From positions 1 through 64,000 of the forward strand of contig JAVHYA010000021.1 of assembly GCA_031119395.1 (NCBI GenBank): a DNA stretch of 64,000 bases, given 5' to 3'. Both the position numbers and the translations under genes were made by a program. Source of the DNA: Pseudomonadota bacterium. GTDB lineage: Bacteria > Pseudomonadota > Gammaproteobacteria > Burkholderiales > Burkholderiaceae_C. Within the stretch, counting starts at the first letter, position 1, and each line of letters opens with the position of its first letter. The notes beneath the pieces are model-generated. The model was not told where the DNA came from, made no database searches, and worked only from the letters and a program-made list of their open reading frames with translations. Shown here in pieces: positions 1 to 8,461 of the stretch.

Positions 1-1725
1 CTGGTGCTCGCGCTGCTGACGCTGGCTTCGGCGCGCGCGGACACGGCGCGCGAACCGCTGCGCCTGGCGCGCCAGGCCGGCGGCATGGCGGCCGTCCATG
101 CCCTGCAGGTCCTGGAAGACGACAGCCGCGCCCTGACCCTCGAGCAGGTGCGGTCCGCACCCGACATGGCGCGCTTTGCCTATCCGCCGGACCCGCTGCG
201 CGGCAAGGAAGCGGACCGCGTGCTCTGGTTCCGCCTGGAGATGCGGCTGGCCGACCCGGCCGACGCGAGCCGCGACTGGCTGATGGTGGTTCCCACCGTC
301 TCGACCCACGAGATCCGGTTCTACGGCCCCTTCGATGCCGACGGCAAGGCACTGGCACCGGCCGTCGTGACGGGCATGCGCCATCCCTGGGCGAGCCGCC
401 CGGTGGCGTCGGAACAGATGGCCTGGCGCTTCCGCCTGCCCGGACCGGGCGTCTACACCGCCTATTTCCGGGTGGATTCGACCTTCGCCCGGATCTACGA
501 CGTGAAGATCTGGGACCCCGTCGACTACCTGCAGTCCACGCAGGACAAGCGCATGTTCGATGCGCTGACCTACGGCCTGCTCGTCGGCCTCATGGTCTAT
601 GGGCTGGTGCTTTTCAAGGTGTTCGGCGAAGCGCTCTACGGGTTCTACGTGCTGGCCTGCGCCACCGGGATCCTCGCGCTGTCGAGCATCAACGGCCATG
701 CGCTGCGCTACGCCTTCCCGGACTGGCCCGCCGCCGCCGAGTTCGCGTACGGGGCGGGGCCCGCGCTGTGGGCGGTGTGCAAGCTGCAATTCGGCCGTCG
801 GCTGCTGCGGCTGCGCCACTTCGCGCCGCGCCTGGACCTGCTGGTGCAGGCGATCACGGTCGCCCTGCTGCTTGCGGTGCCCTATGCCTTCTGGGGAGCG
901 TACCCGCTGGCGACCTTTCGCCTCGTCCAGCTGTCGGTGGTGGGCTCGACGGCGGTCATGGTGGTGGGCGCCCTCATCGCGATGCGTCGGCGCTACTGGC
1001 CGGCTGTCCTGTACTTCTTCGGCGTCGCGATGCTGCTGGCCGGCATCGGTGCGATCGTGGTGGCCAGCTGGGGCTGGATCGCCTGGGCGCCCAACCAGAT
1101 GAACATCTCCCAGGGCGCGCTGCTCGCGGAACTGATCGTCTTCGGAGTGGCGATGGGCTCGCGCCTGCAGCTGGTGCACCGGTCGGAGCGGGCGCTGGCG
1201 GTGCGCACCGAGCAGCTCGTGCAGGCGCTGGGCACCGATGCGCTGACCGGCGTGGCCAGTCGCGCCGCCTTCGACAGCGCGGGCGAAGCGCGCCTGCGCG
1301 ACGGGAACGCCTTCGCCGTGGCCATGCTCGACCTGGACGGCTTCAAGGCGGTGAACGACAAGCACGGCCACGCGGCGGGAGACGCCGTGCTGGTCGCGGT
1401 CGCCCAGCGCCTGCGCGAACGGCTGGGCAGCGGCGAACTGGTGGCCCGCCTGGGCGGCGACGAATTCGCCCTGCTGCTGGCCGAACGTCCCGTCCACGCG
1501 CTGGCCGAACTGGCCGAGGACCTGCTCGACGCATGCCGCGCGCCCGTCCGGTTCGACGGGCTGGACCTGGTGGTCGGGGCGAGTGCGGGGATCGCGGTCC
1601 ATGGCCGGCAGGACGAGACGCTGGCGCAATTGCTCCGGCGGGCCGACCGGGCCATGTACGACGCGAAGCGCCAGCGTCCGGGCTTGCCGCTGGCGTTCGC
1701 CGACGGCGCTGCCGCCGCGCGCTAG
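1..1725 (+). CDS. 7TM-DISM sensor diguanylate cyclase (GGDEF), 5' partial
   Basis: Membrane diguanylate cyclase that should make c-di-GMP from GTP in response to a periplasmic ligand. Counting from the GTG at 4, a hydrophobic stretch looks like the end of a signal peptide, residues about 20-165 form a beta-rich periplasmic region of 7TMR-DISM type, about 185-395 contain seven membrane segments, and the GGDEF domain runs from about 410 (DALTGVASRAAFD) with the active site GGDEF at 484-488. The reading frame is open to the window edge and the signal peptide lacks a basic start, so the true start is upstream. The inhibitory RxxD site expected just before GGDEF reads GSGE, so product inhibition is probably weak or absent. 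Confidence 0.85.
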   Translation: MVLALLTLASARADTAREPLRLARQAGGMAAVHALQVLEDDSRALTLEQVRSAPDMARFAYPPDPLRGKEADRVLWFRLEMRLADPADASRDWLMVVPTVSTHEIRFYGPFDADGKALAPAVVTGMRHPWASRPVASEQMAWRFRLPGPGVYTAYFRVDSTFARIYDVKIWDPVDYLQSTQDKRMFDALTYGLLVGLMVYGLVLFKVFGEALYGFYVLACATGILALSSINGHALRYAFPDWPAAAEFAYGAGPALWAVCKLQFGRRLLRLRHFAPRLDLLVQAITVALLLAVPYAFWGAYPLATFRLVQLSVVGSTAVMVVGALIAMRRRYWPAVLYFFGVAMLLAGIGAIVVASWGWIAWAPNQMNISQGALLAELIVFGVAMGSRLQLVHRSERALAVRTEQLVQALGTDALTGVASRAAFDSAGEARLRDGNAFAVAMLDLDGFKAVNDKHGHAAGDAVLVAVAQRLRERLGSGELVARLGGDEFALLLAERPVHALAELAEDLLDACRAPVRFDGLDLVVGASAGIAVHGRQDETLAQLLRRADRAMYDAKRQRPGLPLAFADGAAAAR

Positions 1726-1737
1726 CCCCCGCTCCTC

Positions 1738-2685
1738 TCAGATCGCCCGCGTCAGATACACCGCCTCGCGCCCCACGATCGGCTCGCGCGTCGGCATGAA
1801 GATCGTGCAGCCGTCGCAGGGCGAGACGATGCGGCGGTCGCCGTCGGTGGCGATGAGTTCGTCCTTGGCGAAGGTCTCGAAGCCGACCAGCGGGCGCTCG
1901 AAGCGGAACTCGGTGGTGTGGACCATGTGCGTCTGCAGCAGCTCGTAGCGGCGCTGCGGCTCCTTGGGCGCCGCGGGCTCGGGCGCGTCGATGAGGCCGA
2001 AGTGCGCGAGGAAGTCCAGGGTCACCGCGGTGGCCAGCTGCGCCGCCGATGTCTTGAAGTGCTGGCCGCATTCGACCACCATCGCGGTGCCGGGGCCGGG
2101 GCCGTCGTTGCCGTGGCGGCCGTACTGGATGAGCGGGATGCCCGAGCCCAGACCCTGCGGCATGACCAGGTGCACCGGCGGCCGGCCGATGGCCATGGCG
2201 ACGGCGCCGTTGCGCTCGAAGGCCGGGTACACCCAGAACGGCACCACGTCCTGGCTGGTGGAGTGGATGTCGAGGATGTGGTCGGCCGCGTCGACCACGC
2301 CGCGCATGGCGCGGGCGCGCTGCAGCTCGGGGCTGTCCTCGGCCCCGTCGAGCCACTCGGCGGACCAGATGCGGTTCATGTTGTGCACCAGCTGCCGGCT
2401 CTCGAAGGGCTTCTCGATGTCGAAGCTCTCGTAGGCCGCCACGTTGGCAAAGCTGACGGTGAGCGTGCCGATCCTGGGCCGCACGCCGGTGTCGAGCAGG
2501 TGGGTGGCGGCGACCATGCCGCAGATCTCGTTGCCGTGCGTCAGCGCGTTGATGAGCACGTGCGGGCCGGGACGGCCGGATTCGAAGCGGTGGACGTAGT
2601 CGACCCCGGTGTTGCCGGCCTTGTAGGCCGACAGGTCGCGGGGCGTGACTTCGAGCGTGGGGAGCGGAGGGGGGGTGTGGGTCAT
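1738..2685 (-). CDS. Succinylglutamate desuccinylase/aspartoacylase family metallo-hydrolase
   Basis: Zinc-dependent amide hydrolase of the M14-like AstE/ASPA family, 315 residues. The zinc ligands are visible as HGNE at 50-53 and H141 in DIHST, and a probable catalytic Glu lies in VECGQH (E205). Substrate cannot be deduced, since the family removes acyl groups from N-acyl amino acids and related compounds. The ATG at 2685 gives the usual family length; an in-frame ATG at 2706 would make an ATGA overlap with the stop of the upstream tail-sheath gene and add seven residues, so translational coupling to that gene is possible. Neither start has a clear ribosome binding site. Confidence 0.8.
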   Translation of the reverse strand: MTHTPPPLPTLEVTPRDLSAYKAGNTGVDYVHRFESGRPGPHVLINALTHGNEICGMVAATHLLDTGVRPRIGTLTVSFANVAAYESFDIEKPFESRQLVHNMNRIWSAEWLDGAEDSPELQRARAMRGVVDAADHILDIHSTSQDVVPFWVYPAFERNGAVAMAIGRPPVHLVMPQGLGSGIPLIQYGRHGNDGPGPGTAMVVECGQHFKTSAAQLATAVTLDFLAHFGLIDAPEPAAPKEPQRRYELLQTHMVHTTEFRFERPLVGFETFAKDELIATDGDRRIVSPCDGCTIFMPTREPIVGREAVYLTRAI

Positions 2686-2702
2686 TGCGGCATTCTGGCG
2701 CG

Positions 2703-4448
2703 TCATCCGCCAGGCTGCAGCGCGCCGGCCGTGAGGCCGACCCAGCGCAGGACGACGAACTCCGCCGGACGCAGCAGCGCGATGCCGATGTCGCACACGA
2801 CGCGGCCCTGGGCGATGTCGTCGGCCGTCATGGTGCGGCCGGCAGCGCACTGCACCCACCAGGCCTCGTTCGCGCGGCCGCCCTGCAGCGCCCCCTCGCG
2901 CCACTGGCCCAGCAGGAAGTCGTCGACGGCCGCGCGCACCTGGGCCCACACGGCCTCGCCCTGCCGTTCGAAGGCGACCCAGCGCAGCCCCGCGTCGAGC
3001 GAGGCCTCGACGGCATCGACATACCGGCGCACGTTCACATAGCGCCACTGCGACTGCGACGACGTGGTCCGGCCGCCCCACAGCACGAGGCCGCGGCCGA
3101 TGAACTCGCGAAAGCAGTTGATGCCGCGCGGGTTGAGCTGATCCTGCTCGCTCGCGCTCACGGGCTGCTCCGCGCGCACCACGCCGCGGACCGGCTGGTT
3201 GGCCGGCGTGTGATGCGCCCCCCACTGCAGGTCGGCATGCGCATACAGGCCCGCGACCGCGCCGCTGGGCGGCACGGTGATCGTTGCGCCGACGACGCCC
3301 GGCGGCGGCAGCGGGTCGGCCACCACCAGGCAGGGCCAGTGCAGCGCGGCGTGCGGCGAATCGACCTCGGCGCGCTGCACCTGCACCTCGGCCAGCGTCA
3401 GGCCCGGTGCCGGATCGAGCAGCGCCATGCGCCAGGCCCGCGGCGCGCCGGCGTGCGCGACCAGCGCGGCGCGCAGCGCGGCGCCGTCGGCCCGCAGGCT
3501 GCTGCCGGGTGCGGCGACGAGGCGCACGTCGCCCAGGCGGCCCAGCGTGGCAAGACCCGCGGCGTAGCTGCCGGGCTCGTCGGCCGTGCCCAGGGGCGGC
3601 AGTGCGCCGTCGGTGCCGCCGGCCAGCGCGACGGGCGCCTGGCCATCCGCATCGGGCACCTGCGCACGCACGGCGTCGAGCAGCGTCCAGGCATCGACCG
3701 CCGGACCGAGCGCCCACCACACGGCCGCCCGCCCGCCGGCCGCCGCCTCGCGCGAGAGCACCGCGCCCACCCACCGCGGATGCAGGGCGGACAAGGCCAG
3801 TCCCGTCCAGCTGCCCAGCGGCAGGCCCTCGGCATCGAAGCATTCCAGCTCGACGCTGAGGATGCGGCTCACGCCGACGCGGCCGTGCGCCACCCGGCGG
3901 CCCCGGCGATCGTGCCAGCGGCCCTGGGCATCGGCGACGCATTCGACCGTGCCGTCCGCGTTGGCCGTGCGCAGCACGGTGCCCGGCTCCGCATGGGTCA
4001 TGGCGCGCAGCGTGACCGGGCTGGCACGCTCGCGCAGCCGGACCGTGCCGTTGCCCAGGCGACCGGGCGTCGCGGCGTGGATCACGATGGTCCGGTCCGC
4101 CGGGACGGTCTCCAGGTGCAGCGGCGCGCTCGCGACCGTCGCCGCCCCCGCGGTGCGCTGCACATACAGCCGCGCGCCGCCGTTGTCGAAGAAGGCGCGC
4201 ACGGCCAGCGCCATGTGGTTCGTGTGCGGCGCGACGCCACCGGTGCCGTCGTCGAGCCACAGCGGCTGGGCGCCGCCGTAGACCCGTTCGAAGTCCGCCA
4301 CGCTCCCGAGCATCGGGGGCGCGCCCTCCAGGGGCCCGCGCCGGGTCGGTCCGACGAAGGCGGCGACATGCGTGGGCACCAGGGTGATCCGGCGGCCCGG
4401 CAAAGGTGCCTCTTCGACGTAGACACCGGGCGTCGTGTAGGCCGGCAA
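2703..4448 (-). CDS. Orphan contractile phage-type tail sheath protein
   Basis: Homologue of the tail sheath subunit of contractile phages and related injection systems, 581 residues. The N-terminus PAYTTPGVYVEE followed by VAAFVG and the AVRAFFDNGGARLYVQR segment is typical of sheath N-domains; the C-terminus with LNPRGINCFREFIG, a WRYVNVRR segment and GIALLRPAEFVVLR matches the conserved sheath C-domain. I chose the TTG at 4448 because GGGAGG lies 8 bases upstream and the product then begins MPAYTTPGVYVEE; an upstream ATG at 4553 would add 35 basic, Pro-rich residues not typical of the family. No tube, baseplate, spike or capsid gene lies nearby, so assembly partners must be elsewhere or lost. 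Confidence 0.8.
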   Translation of the reverse strand: MPAYTTPGVYVEEAPLPGRRITLVPTHVAAFVGPTRRGPLEGAPPMLGSVADFERVYGGAQPLWLDDGTGGVAPHTNHMALAVRAFFDNGGARLYVQRTAGAATVASAPLHLETVPADRTIVIHAATPGRLGNGTVRLRERASPVTLRAMTHAEPGTVLRTANADGTVECVADAQGRWHDRRGRRVAHGRVGVSRILSVELECFDAEGLPLGSWTGLALSALHPRWVGAVLSREAAAGGRAAVWWALGPAVDAWTLLDAVRAQVPDADGQAPVALAGGTDGALPPLGTADEPGSYAAGLATLGRLGDVRLVAAPGSSLRADGAALRAALVAHAGAPRAWRMALLDPAPGLTLAEVQVQRAEVDSPHAALHWPCLVVADPLPPPGVVGATITVPPSGAVAGLYAHADLQWGAHHTPANQPVRGVVRAEQPVSASEQDQLNPRGINCFREFIGRGLVLWGGRTTSSQSQWRYVNVRRYVDAVEASLDAGLRWVAFERQGEAVWAQVRAAVDDFLLGQWREGALQGGRANEAWWVQCAAGRTMTADDIAQGRVVCDIGIALLRPAEFVVLRWVGLTAGALQPGG

Positions 4449-4610
4449 GCTCAAGGCCTCCCGGTTCTGGGGCGGCGGAGCGCGTGGAGGAAGGCGAAGC
4501 GGGCAGCCATGGGGCGCGAGACGGGGCCGGAACGAGCGGACCATTGTGGGCAACGCCCTGCGCGCTGCCCATCTGCCGGATGGCCAGTGCGTACCCCCTG
4601 CGGCCAGGGA

Positions 4611-5606
4611 TCAGTCGGCTGCTTCGCCCCGGTCGTCCGGCGGGTCGTCGTCGGCGCGGCGGCCGGTGCCCTTCTTGGCCTTGAGCGCCGCCTCGCGCCG
4701 CCTGCGCAGTTCCGCCTCGGCCTTGCGGCCGTCGCTCAGCCACTTGGTGAACTGGTTGACCGTCTCGAGCGTGATGCGCCCGAGCGCGCCGCTGCGGAAG
4801 TCGGTGATCAGCGCCTCGGCCGCCTTCTGCCGGTCGACCCGGCCCCCGCCGACCAGGGCGCCGCGCCTGCGGCCGATGGCGTCGAGGATGTCCTCGTCCG
4901 CCTGGGTGCACAGCGCCGCCTGCGCCGTGTCCGCCGCCAGCTTGTAGCGGCCGCGCAGCGCCTCGGTGTACTGGGCCTTGAGGTAGGCGATCAGCTCCAG
5001 CGCGACCTCCTCGTCGTCGTAGGCGTTGCGGCCCACGGCACCGCTGATGGCCAGCCGGTAGCCGCTCTCGGGCACGATGATCTTGGGCCACAGCATGCCC
5101 GGCGTGTCGTAGAGGTAGAAGTCGTCGGCCAGCAGGATGCGCTGCTCCTGCTTGGTCACGCCCGCCTCGTCGGCGGCCTTGGCCTGGCGCTTGAGGCTGA
5201 GCGTGTTGATGAGGGTGGACTTGCCCACGTTGGGCACGCCGCAGATCAGCACGCGCATCGGCTTGGCCAGCCCGCCGCGGTTGGGCGACAGGCGATGGCA
5301 GGCGTCGATGATGGCCTGGCGCTGCGCCGGCGCGGTCTGGCTGGCATCGAGCGCGATGGCGCCGGTGGCGCTCTGCGCCTGGTAGTGGGCCAGCCACTCG
5401 GCGGTGCGGGCGGGGTCGGCCAGGTCCTGCTTGTTGAGGATCTTCAGCCGCGGCTTGACCGAGGTCATGCCCTCGATGGCCGGGTTGGCGCTGGAGCCCG
5501 GCAGGCGCGCGTCGAGCAGCTCGATCACGACGTCGGTGGTCTTGAGCCGCTCCGCGATCGCCTTGCGGGTGGCATTCATGTGACCGGGAAACCACTGGAT
5601 CGTCAT
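4611..5606 (-). CDS. rbgA: Ribosome biogenesis GTPase YlqF/RbgA
   Basis: Circularly permuted GTPase of the YlqF/RbgA family, known to act in late assembly of the large ribosomal subunit. The 331-residue protein starts with the family hallmark WFPGHM (5-10), has G4 NKQD at 58-61 before G1 GVPNVGKST at 123-131, and G3 DTPG at 167-170; this permuted order is diagnostic. The C-terminal region is the helical RNA-binding extension and ends in a Lys/Arg-rich, Asp-rich tail. It is on the same strand as the downstream tail sheath gene, separated from it by about 160 bases. A dispersed repeat lies just upstream. Confidence 0.92.
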   Translation of the reverse strand: MTIQWFPGHMNATRKAIAERLKTTDVVIELLDARLPGSSANPAIEGMTSVKPRLKILNKQDLADPARTAEWLAHYQAQSATGAIALDASQTAPAQRQAIIDACHRLSPNRGGLAKPMRVLICGVPNVGKSTLINTLSLKRQAKAADEAGVTKQEQRILLADDFYLYDTPGMLWPKIIVPESGYRLAISGAVGRNAYDDEEVALELIAYLKAQYTEALRGRYKLAADTAQAALCTQADEDILDAIGRRRGALVGGGRVDRQKAAEALITDFRSGALGRITLETVNQFTKWLSDGRKAEAELRRRREAALKAKKGTGRRADDDPPDDRGEAAD

Positions 5607-5675
5607 CGGGGCGCGGGCTGCTGGCTGCAAAGAAGGAAAGGCGCGATTGTCCGCGCTCGGCCCCATGCCCCGGCC

Positions 5676-5742
5676 TGCTATCGAAATGAGAGCTGCCTGC
5701 GCAGGCGGGACGGGCGCTGGAGGCCGATTCGGCTGGAAGACG
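5676..5742 (+). repeat. Dispersed GATAGC/GCGCCC repeat, copy 1
   Basis: Member of the two-part repeat found nine times in the window. Here the first arm is degenerate (GCTATCGAAATGAGAGC), followed by GCAGGCGGGACGGGCGCTGG and the tail AGGCCGATTCGGCTGGAAGA. It lies between the start of rbgA and the end of the LytTR gene. Confidence 0.75.
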
Positions 5743-5746
5743 CGCT

Positions 5747-6661
5747 TCAGGCGGCGGCCGCCGTCAGGGCCTCCCGGTAGCGCCGGCTGCAGGGCACCAC
5801 GCTGCCGTCGTGCAGGTGCAGCCGCGCATCGCCGCCGTCGGTGGGCTCGATCTCGCGGATGCGGTCGAGGTTCACGGCGTGGCTGCGGTGCACGCGCACG
5901 AAGCGGGCCGGGTCGAGCTGGGCGAGGAAGTCGGTCAGCGTGGCACGCAGCAGGTAGTCGTGGCCGTTCACGTGCAGGCCGACGTAGTTGCCCTGGGCCT
6001 GCAGCCAGTCGATGTCGGCCGCGGCAATGAGGAATTCGCGCCGCAGCTTGCGCACCAGGAAGCGCTCGGGCCGCGCGGGCGGCGCGCTGGCCTCGGGCGG
6101 CACGGGCTCGGGCGGCGCCCGGGCCGCGTCCCCGGGCGCCTCCGGCGCATCGAGCACCCGCGCCTCGCCCTGCAGGCGCAGCAGCCAGAGGCGGTAGATG
6201 GCGATGCCGGCCACGATCGACGCATAGCTGCGCACGTCCTTCAGGTACTCGTACAGCCACGAGCCGCCGCCGCCGAAGTCGTAGGCGCCGCCGGCCGCCC
6301 AGGCCACGGCCTTGCGCAGCAGCACCATGCCGCCCACGTGCAGCGCGCAGAAGACGAGGCTGCCCGCCACGTGCGCGCCCAGCGTGCGCCACCAGCCCAG
6401 CGGCCGGTAGAGCGGAAAGCGGCGCTCGAAGGCCGCCAGCACCGGCACCAGCGCCAGCAGCACGAGGTGGCTCGAGAGCTCCCAGCTCACCACCTGCCAG
6501 GGCGCCGGCGGGTGCGCGGCCGCCCGCGCGTCGACCAGGGCCACGGCCGTGTTGAACGCCGCCTGCAGCGCCATCAGGACGACCCAGAAGCCGACCTCGA
6601 CCACCCGCCGCACCGGCGCATAGCGTTCGTAGAAATTCCTCTGGCCCGTCGTCGCACCCAT
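5747..6661 (-). CDS. Membrane-anchored LytTR-type DNA-binding regulator
   Basis: Transcription factor with a LytTR DNA-binding domain at residues about 205-300 (segments RKLRREFLIAAADIDWLQAQ and FVRVHRSHAVNL) attached to four predicted membrane helices in the first 165 residues, joined by a Pro/Ala/Glu-rich linker. There is no receiver or kinase domain, so it is a one-component membrane regulator rather than a classical response regulator. Length is 304 residues. The ATG at 6661 gives a sensible cytoplasmic N-terminus. The signal and target genes cannot be read from the sequence. Confidence 0.8.
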   Translation of the reverse strand: MGATTGQRNFYERYAPVRRVVEVGFWVVLMALQAAFNTAVALVDARAAAHPPAPWQVVSWELSSHLVLLALVPVLAAFERRFPLYRPLGWWRTLGAHVAGSLVFCALHVGGMVLLRKAVAWAAGGAYDFGGGGSWLYEYLKDVRSYASIVAGIAIYRLWLLRLQGEARVLDAPEAPGDAARAPPEPVPPEASAPPARPERFLVRKLRREFLIAAADIDWLQAQGNYVGLHVNGHDYLLRATLTDFLAQLDPARFVRVHRSHAVNLDRIREIEPTDGGDARLHLHDGSVVPCSRRYREALTAAAA

Positions 6662-6847
6662 GCAGCCGATTCTGGGCCCGCCGGCGCCGCCGCGCCCGGC
6701 TTCTCGGCGGCTGCACCTACGCCCAGGCCAGCGCAGGACCACAGCGCTGCGCCCCGCAGCCGCCAAGCTGGAGGCATGCACCCGTAAGCAAGCCAGCCGC
6801 CATGGCGGCGCCGGTGCATTTCCCTTCACCATCAACCAGGAACATCG

Positions 6848-7072
6848 ATGACCAACCCTCTCGACAGCGGGGACGGCACCCGCCCCACCACCGACGGCGC
6901 CGCCGCCAACATCGGCCCCGCCAAGAAACTCACCAGCAACGGCAACGTCGCGCCTGCGAAGACCGAGCGCATGACCCACAAACGACAGGACGCCAGCTCC
7001 GCCGAAACCGACGGCTCCGACGCCTTCCACCTGCACGAGAACCTCAAGCCGGACAGCAACCAGGAGCCCTGA
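6848..7072 (+). CDS. Small hydrophilic protein of unknown function
   Basis: A 74-residue, strongly hydrophilic protein rich in Asn, Lys, Asp and Thr, without membrane segment, signal peptide or cysteine. It begins at an ATG preceded by a weak AGGA and stops before the acyltransferase gene. Its composition (many Asn/Lys in a GC-rich genome) suggests a real, probably disordered, cytoplasmic protein. I do not recognise the family. The 177 bases between it and the next gene show no obvious feature. Confidence 0.55.
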   Translation: MTNPLDSGDGTRPTTDGAAANIGPAKKLTSNGNVAPAKTERMTHKRQDASSAETDGSDAFHLHENLKPDSNQEP

Positions 7073-7249
7073 CGCCCGCGGGTGGCGCACCCGGGCACGC
7101 GGCGCGCCGTCCGGGTCGTCCAACCTCGGGGCCGAACTCGTCCCCGCGGGCCACCGCTCGTCCCACCGACGGGCCCATCCGGCCCGGCGTCGCACGGCCC
7201 GGCGGGCCGCAGCGCAGCATGCGTGCATCGTCCACGCCTGCCCCCCGCC

Positions 7250-8461
7250 ATGACCCCGTTGCCTGCCACCGACCGCCGCCACGACATCGACGCCCTGCGG
7301 GCCATCGCCTTCGCGCTGGTCATCCTCTACCACCTGGGCATGTACTACGTGGCCGGCTGGCCCTGGCACCTCAAGAGCCCGCATGCGGCCGAGTGGCTGC
7401 AGTGGCCGATGCGGCTGATGAACCTGTGGCGCATGGACCTGGTGTTCCTGATCTCCGGCGTGTCGCTGGGCTTCCTGGCGCGCGGACGCTCGGCGGGCCC
7501 GCTGCTGCGCAGCCGTGCCTGGCGCCTGCTGCTGCCGCTGGCCTTCGGCATGGTGGTGGTCGTGCCCTGGCAGGCCTATGCGCAGGGGATGGCGAACGGC
7601 TTCGTGGCACCGGGCTTCGGCGCCTTCCTGCTGCGCTACCTCGGCGGCGGGCCGCACTGGCCGGCCGCGGCCTTCGACGGTGCCGACGTCGGCATCACCT
7701 GGAACCACCTGTGGTACCTCCCCTACCTGTTCGCGTACACGGCCGTCGTCGTGCTGCTGCTGCCGGTGCTGCGCTCCCGGGCCGGCGAGCAGGTGGCCGC
7801 AGCGGTGCGCCGGCTGCGCGGCGGCTGGCTGCTGGTGCTGCCCGCCCTGCCGCTGGCGGCGTACGTGCTGTGGCTGGCGCCGCGCTACCCGGCCACGCAC
7901 GACCTGCTGCACGACGGCTACCTGCATCCGCGCTACTTCACCTGCTTCCTCTACGGCTGGTGGCTGGCCACCGATGCGGGCCTGTGGAGCGAGCTGGCGC
8001 GCATCCGCTGGGCGGCGCTGGGCCTGGCGCTGCTGTCGGCCGCCCTGCTGATCGCCGGGCGCGAAGGCCTGCTGGGCACGGGCGGTGCCGCCCTGGCGCA
8101 GGGGCTGCGCGCCGTGTACGGCTGGGCGGTGATCGCCGCCGTGCTGGGCTTCGGCCACCGGCACCTGAACCGCCCGTGGCGCTGGCTGCGCTGGGCCAAC
8201 GAATCGGTCTATCCCTGGTACGTGCTGCACCAGACGCTGATCCTGCTGGCCGCCGTGTGGCTCGCCCCGCTCGCGCTGGGGCCGGCGGCCGAGCCGGCGG
8301 CGATCCTGGCCGCCACGGTGGGCGGCTGCTGGCTGCTCAATGACGGGCTGATCCGCCGCCTGCGCGGGTTGCGGCCCCTCTTCGGGCTGCCCCCGCGCAG
8401 GCCGCAGCCTCAGCCGCGCGCGGCCAGCCAGCCGCCGATGGCCTCGCGAGGCACCTGGTAG
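7250..8461 (+). CDS. Acyltransferase family 3 (OpgC/OafA-like) integral membrane protein
   Basis: Integral membrane acyltransferase of family 3, 403 residues and about ten membrane segments. The opening RRHDIDALRAIAFALVILYH carries the conserved Arg and the His (H28) of the family, which transfers acyl groups such as acetyl or succinyl to surface sugars. The absence of a C-terminal periplasmic SGNH domain and the Trp-rich loop around WNHLWYLPYL fit the OpgC/MdoC-like branch. Its 3' end overlaps the converging GNAT gene by 52 bases. The acceptor glycan is unknown; no polysaccharide genes are adjacent. Confidence 0.82.
   Translation: MTPLPATDRRHDIDALRAIAFALVILYHLGMYYVAGWPWHLKSPHAAEWLQWPMRLMNLWRMDLVFLISGVSLGFLARGRSAGPLLRSRAWRLLLPLAFGMVVVVPWQAYAQGMANGFVAPGFGAFLLRYLGGGPHWPAAAFDGADVGITWNHLWYLPYLFAYTAVVVLLLPVLRSRAGEQVAAAVRRLRGGWLLVLPALPLAAYVLWLAPRYPATHDLLHDGYLHPRYFTCFLYGWWLATDAGLWSELARIRWAALGLALLSAALLIAGREGLLGTGGAALAQGLRAVYGWAVIAAVLGFGHRHLNRPWRWLRWANESVYPWYVLHQTLILLAAVWLAPLALGPAAEPAAILAATVGGCWLLNDGLIRRLRGLRPLFGLPPRRPQPQPRAASQPPMASRGTW

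Noticed and set aside
2703-4448. Prophage remnant
   Set aside because: Only one phage-like gene, no attachment sites, integrase or other structural genes seen nearby.
2706-5595. Long minus-strand open frame running through the tail sheath and rbgA region in another phase
   Set aside because: Only the part coding for the metallo-hydrolase (1738-2685) has family motifs; the rest is low-complexity Arg/Gly/Pro.
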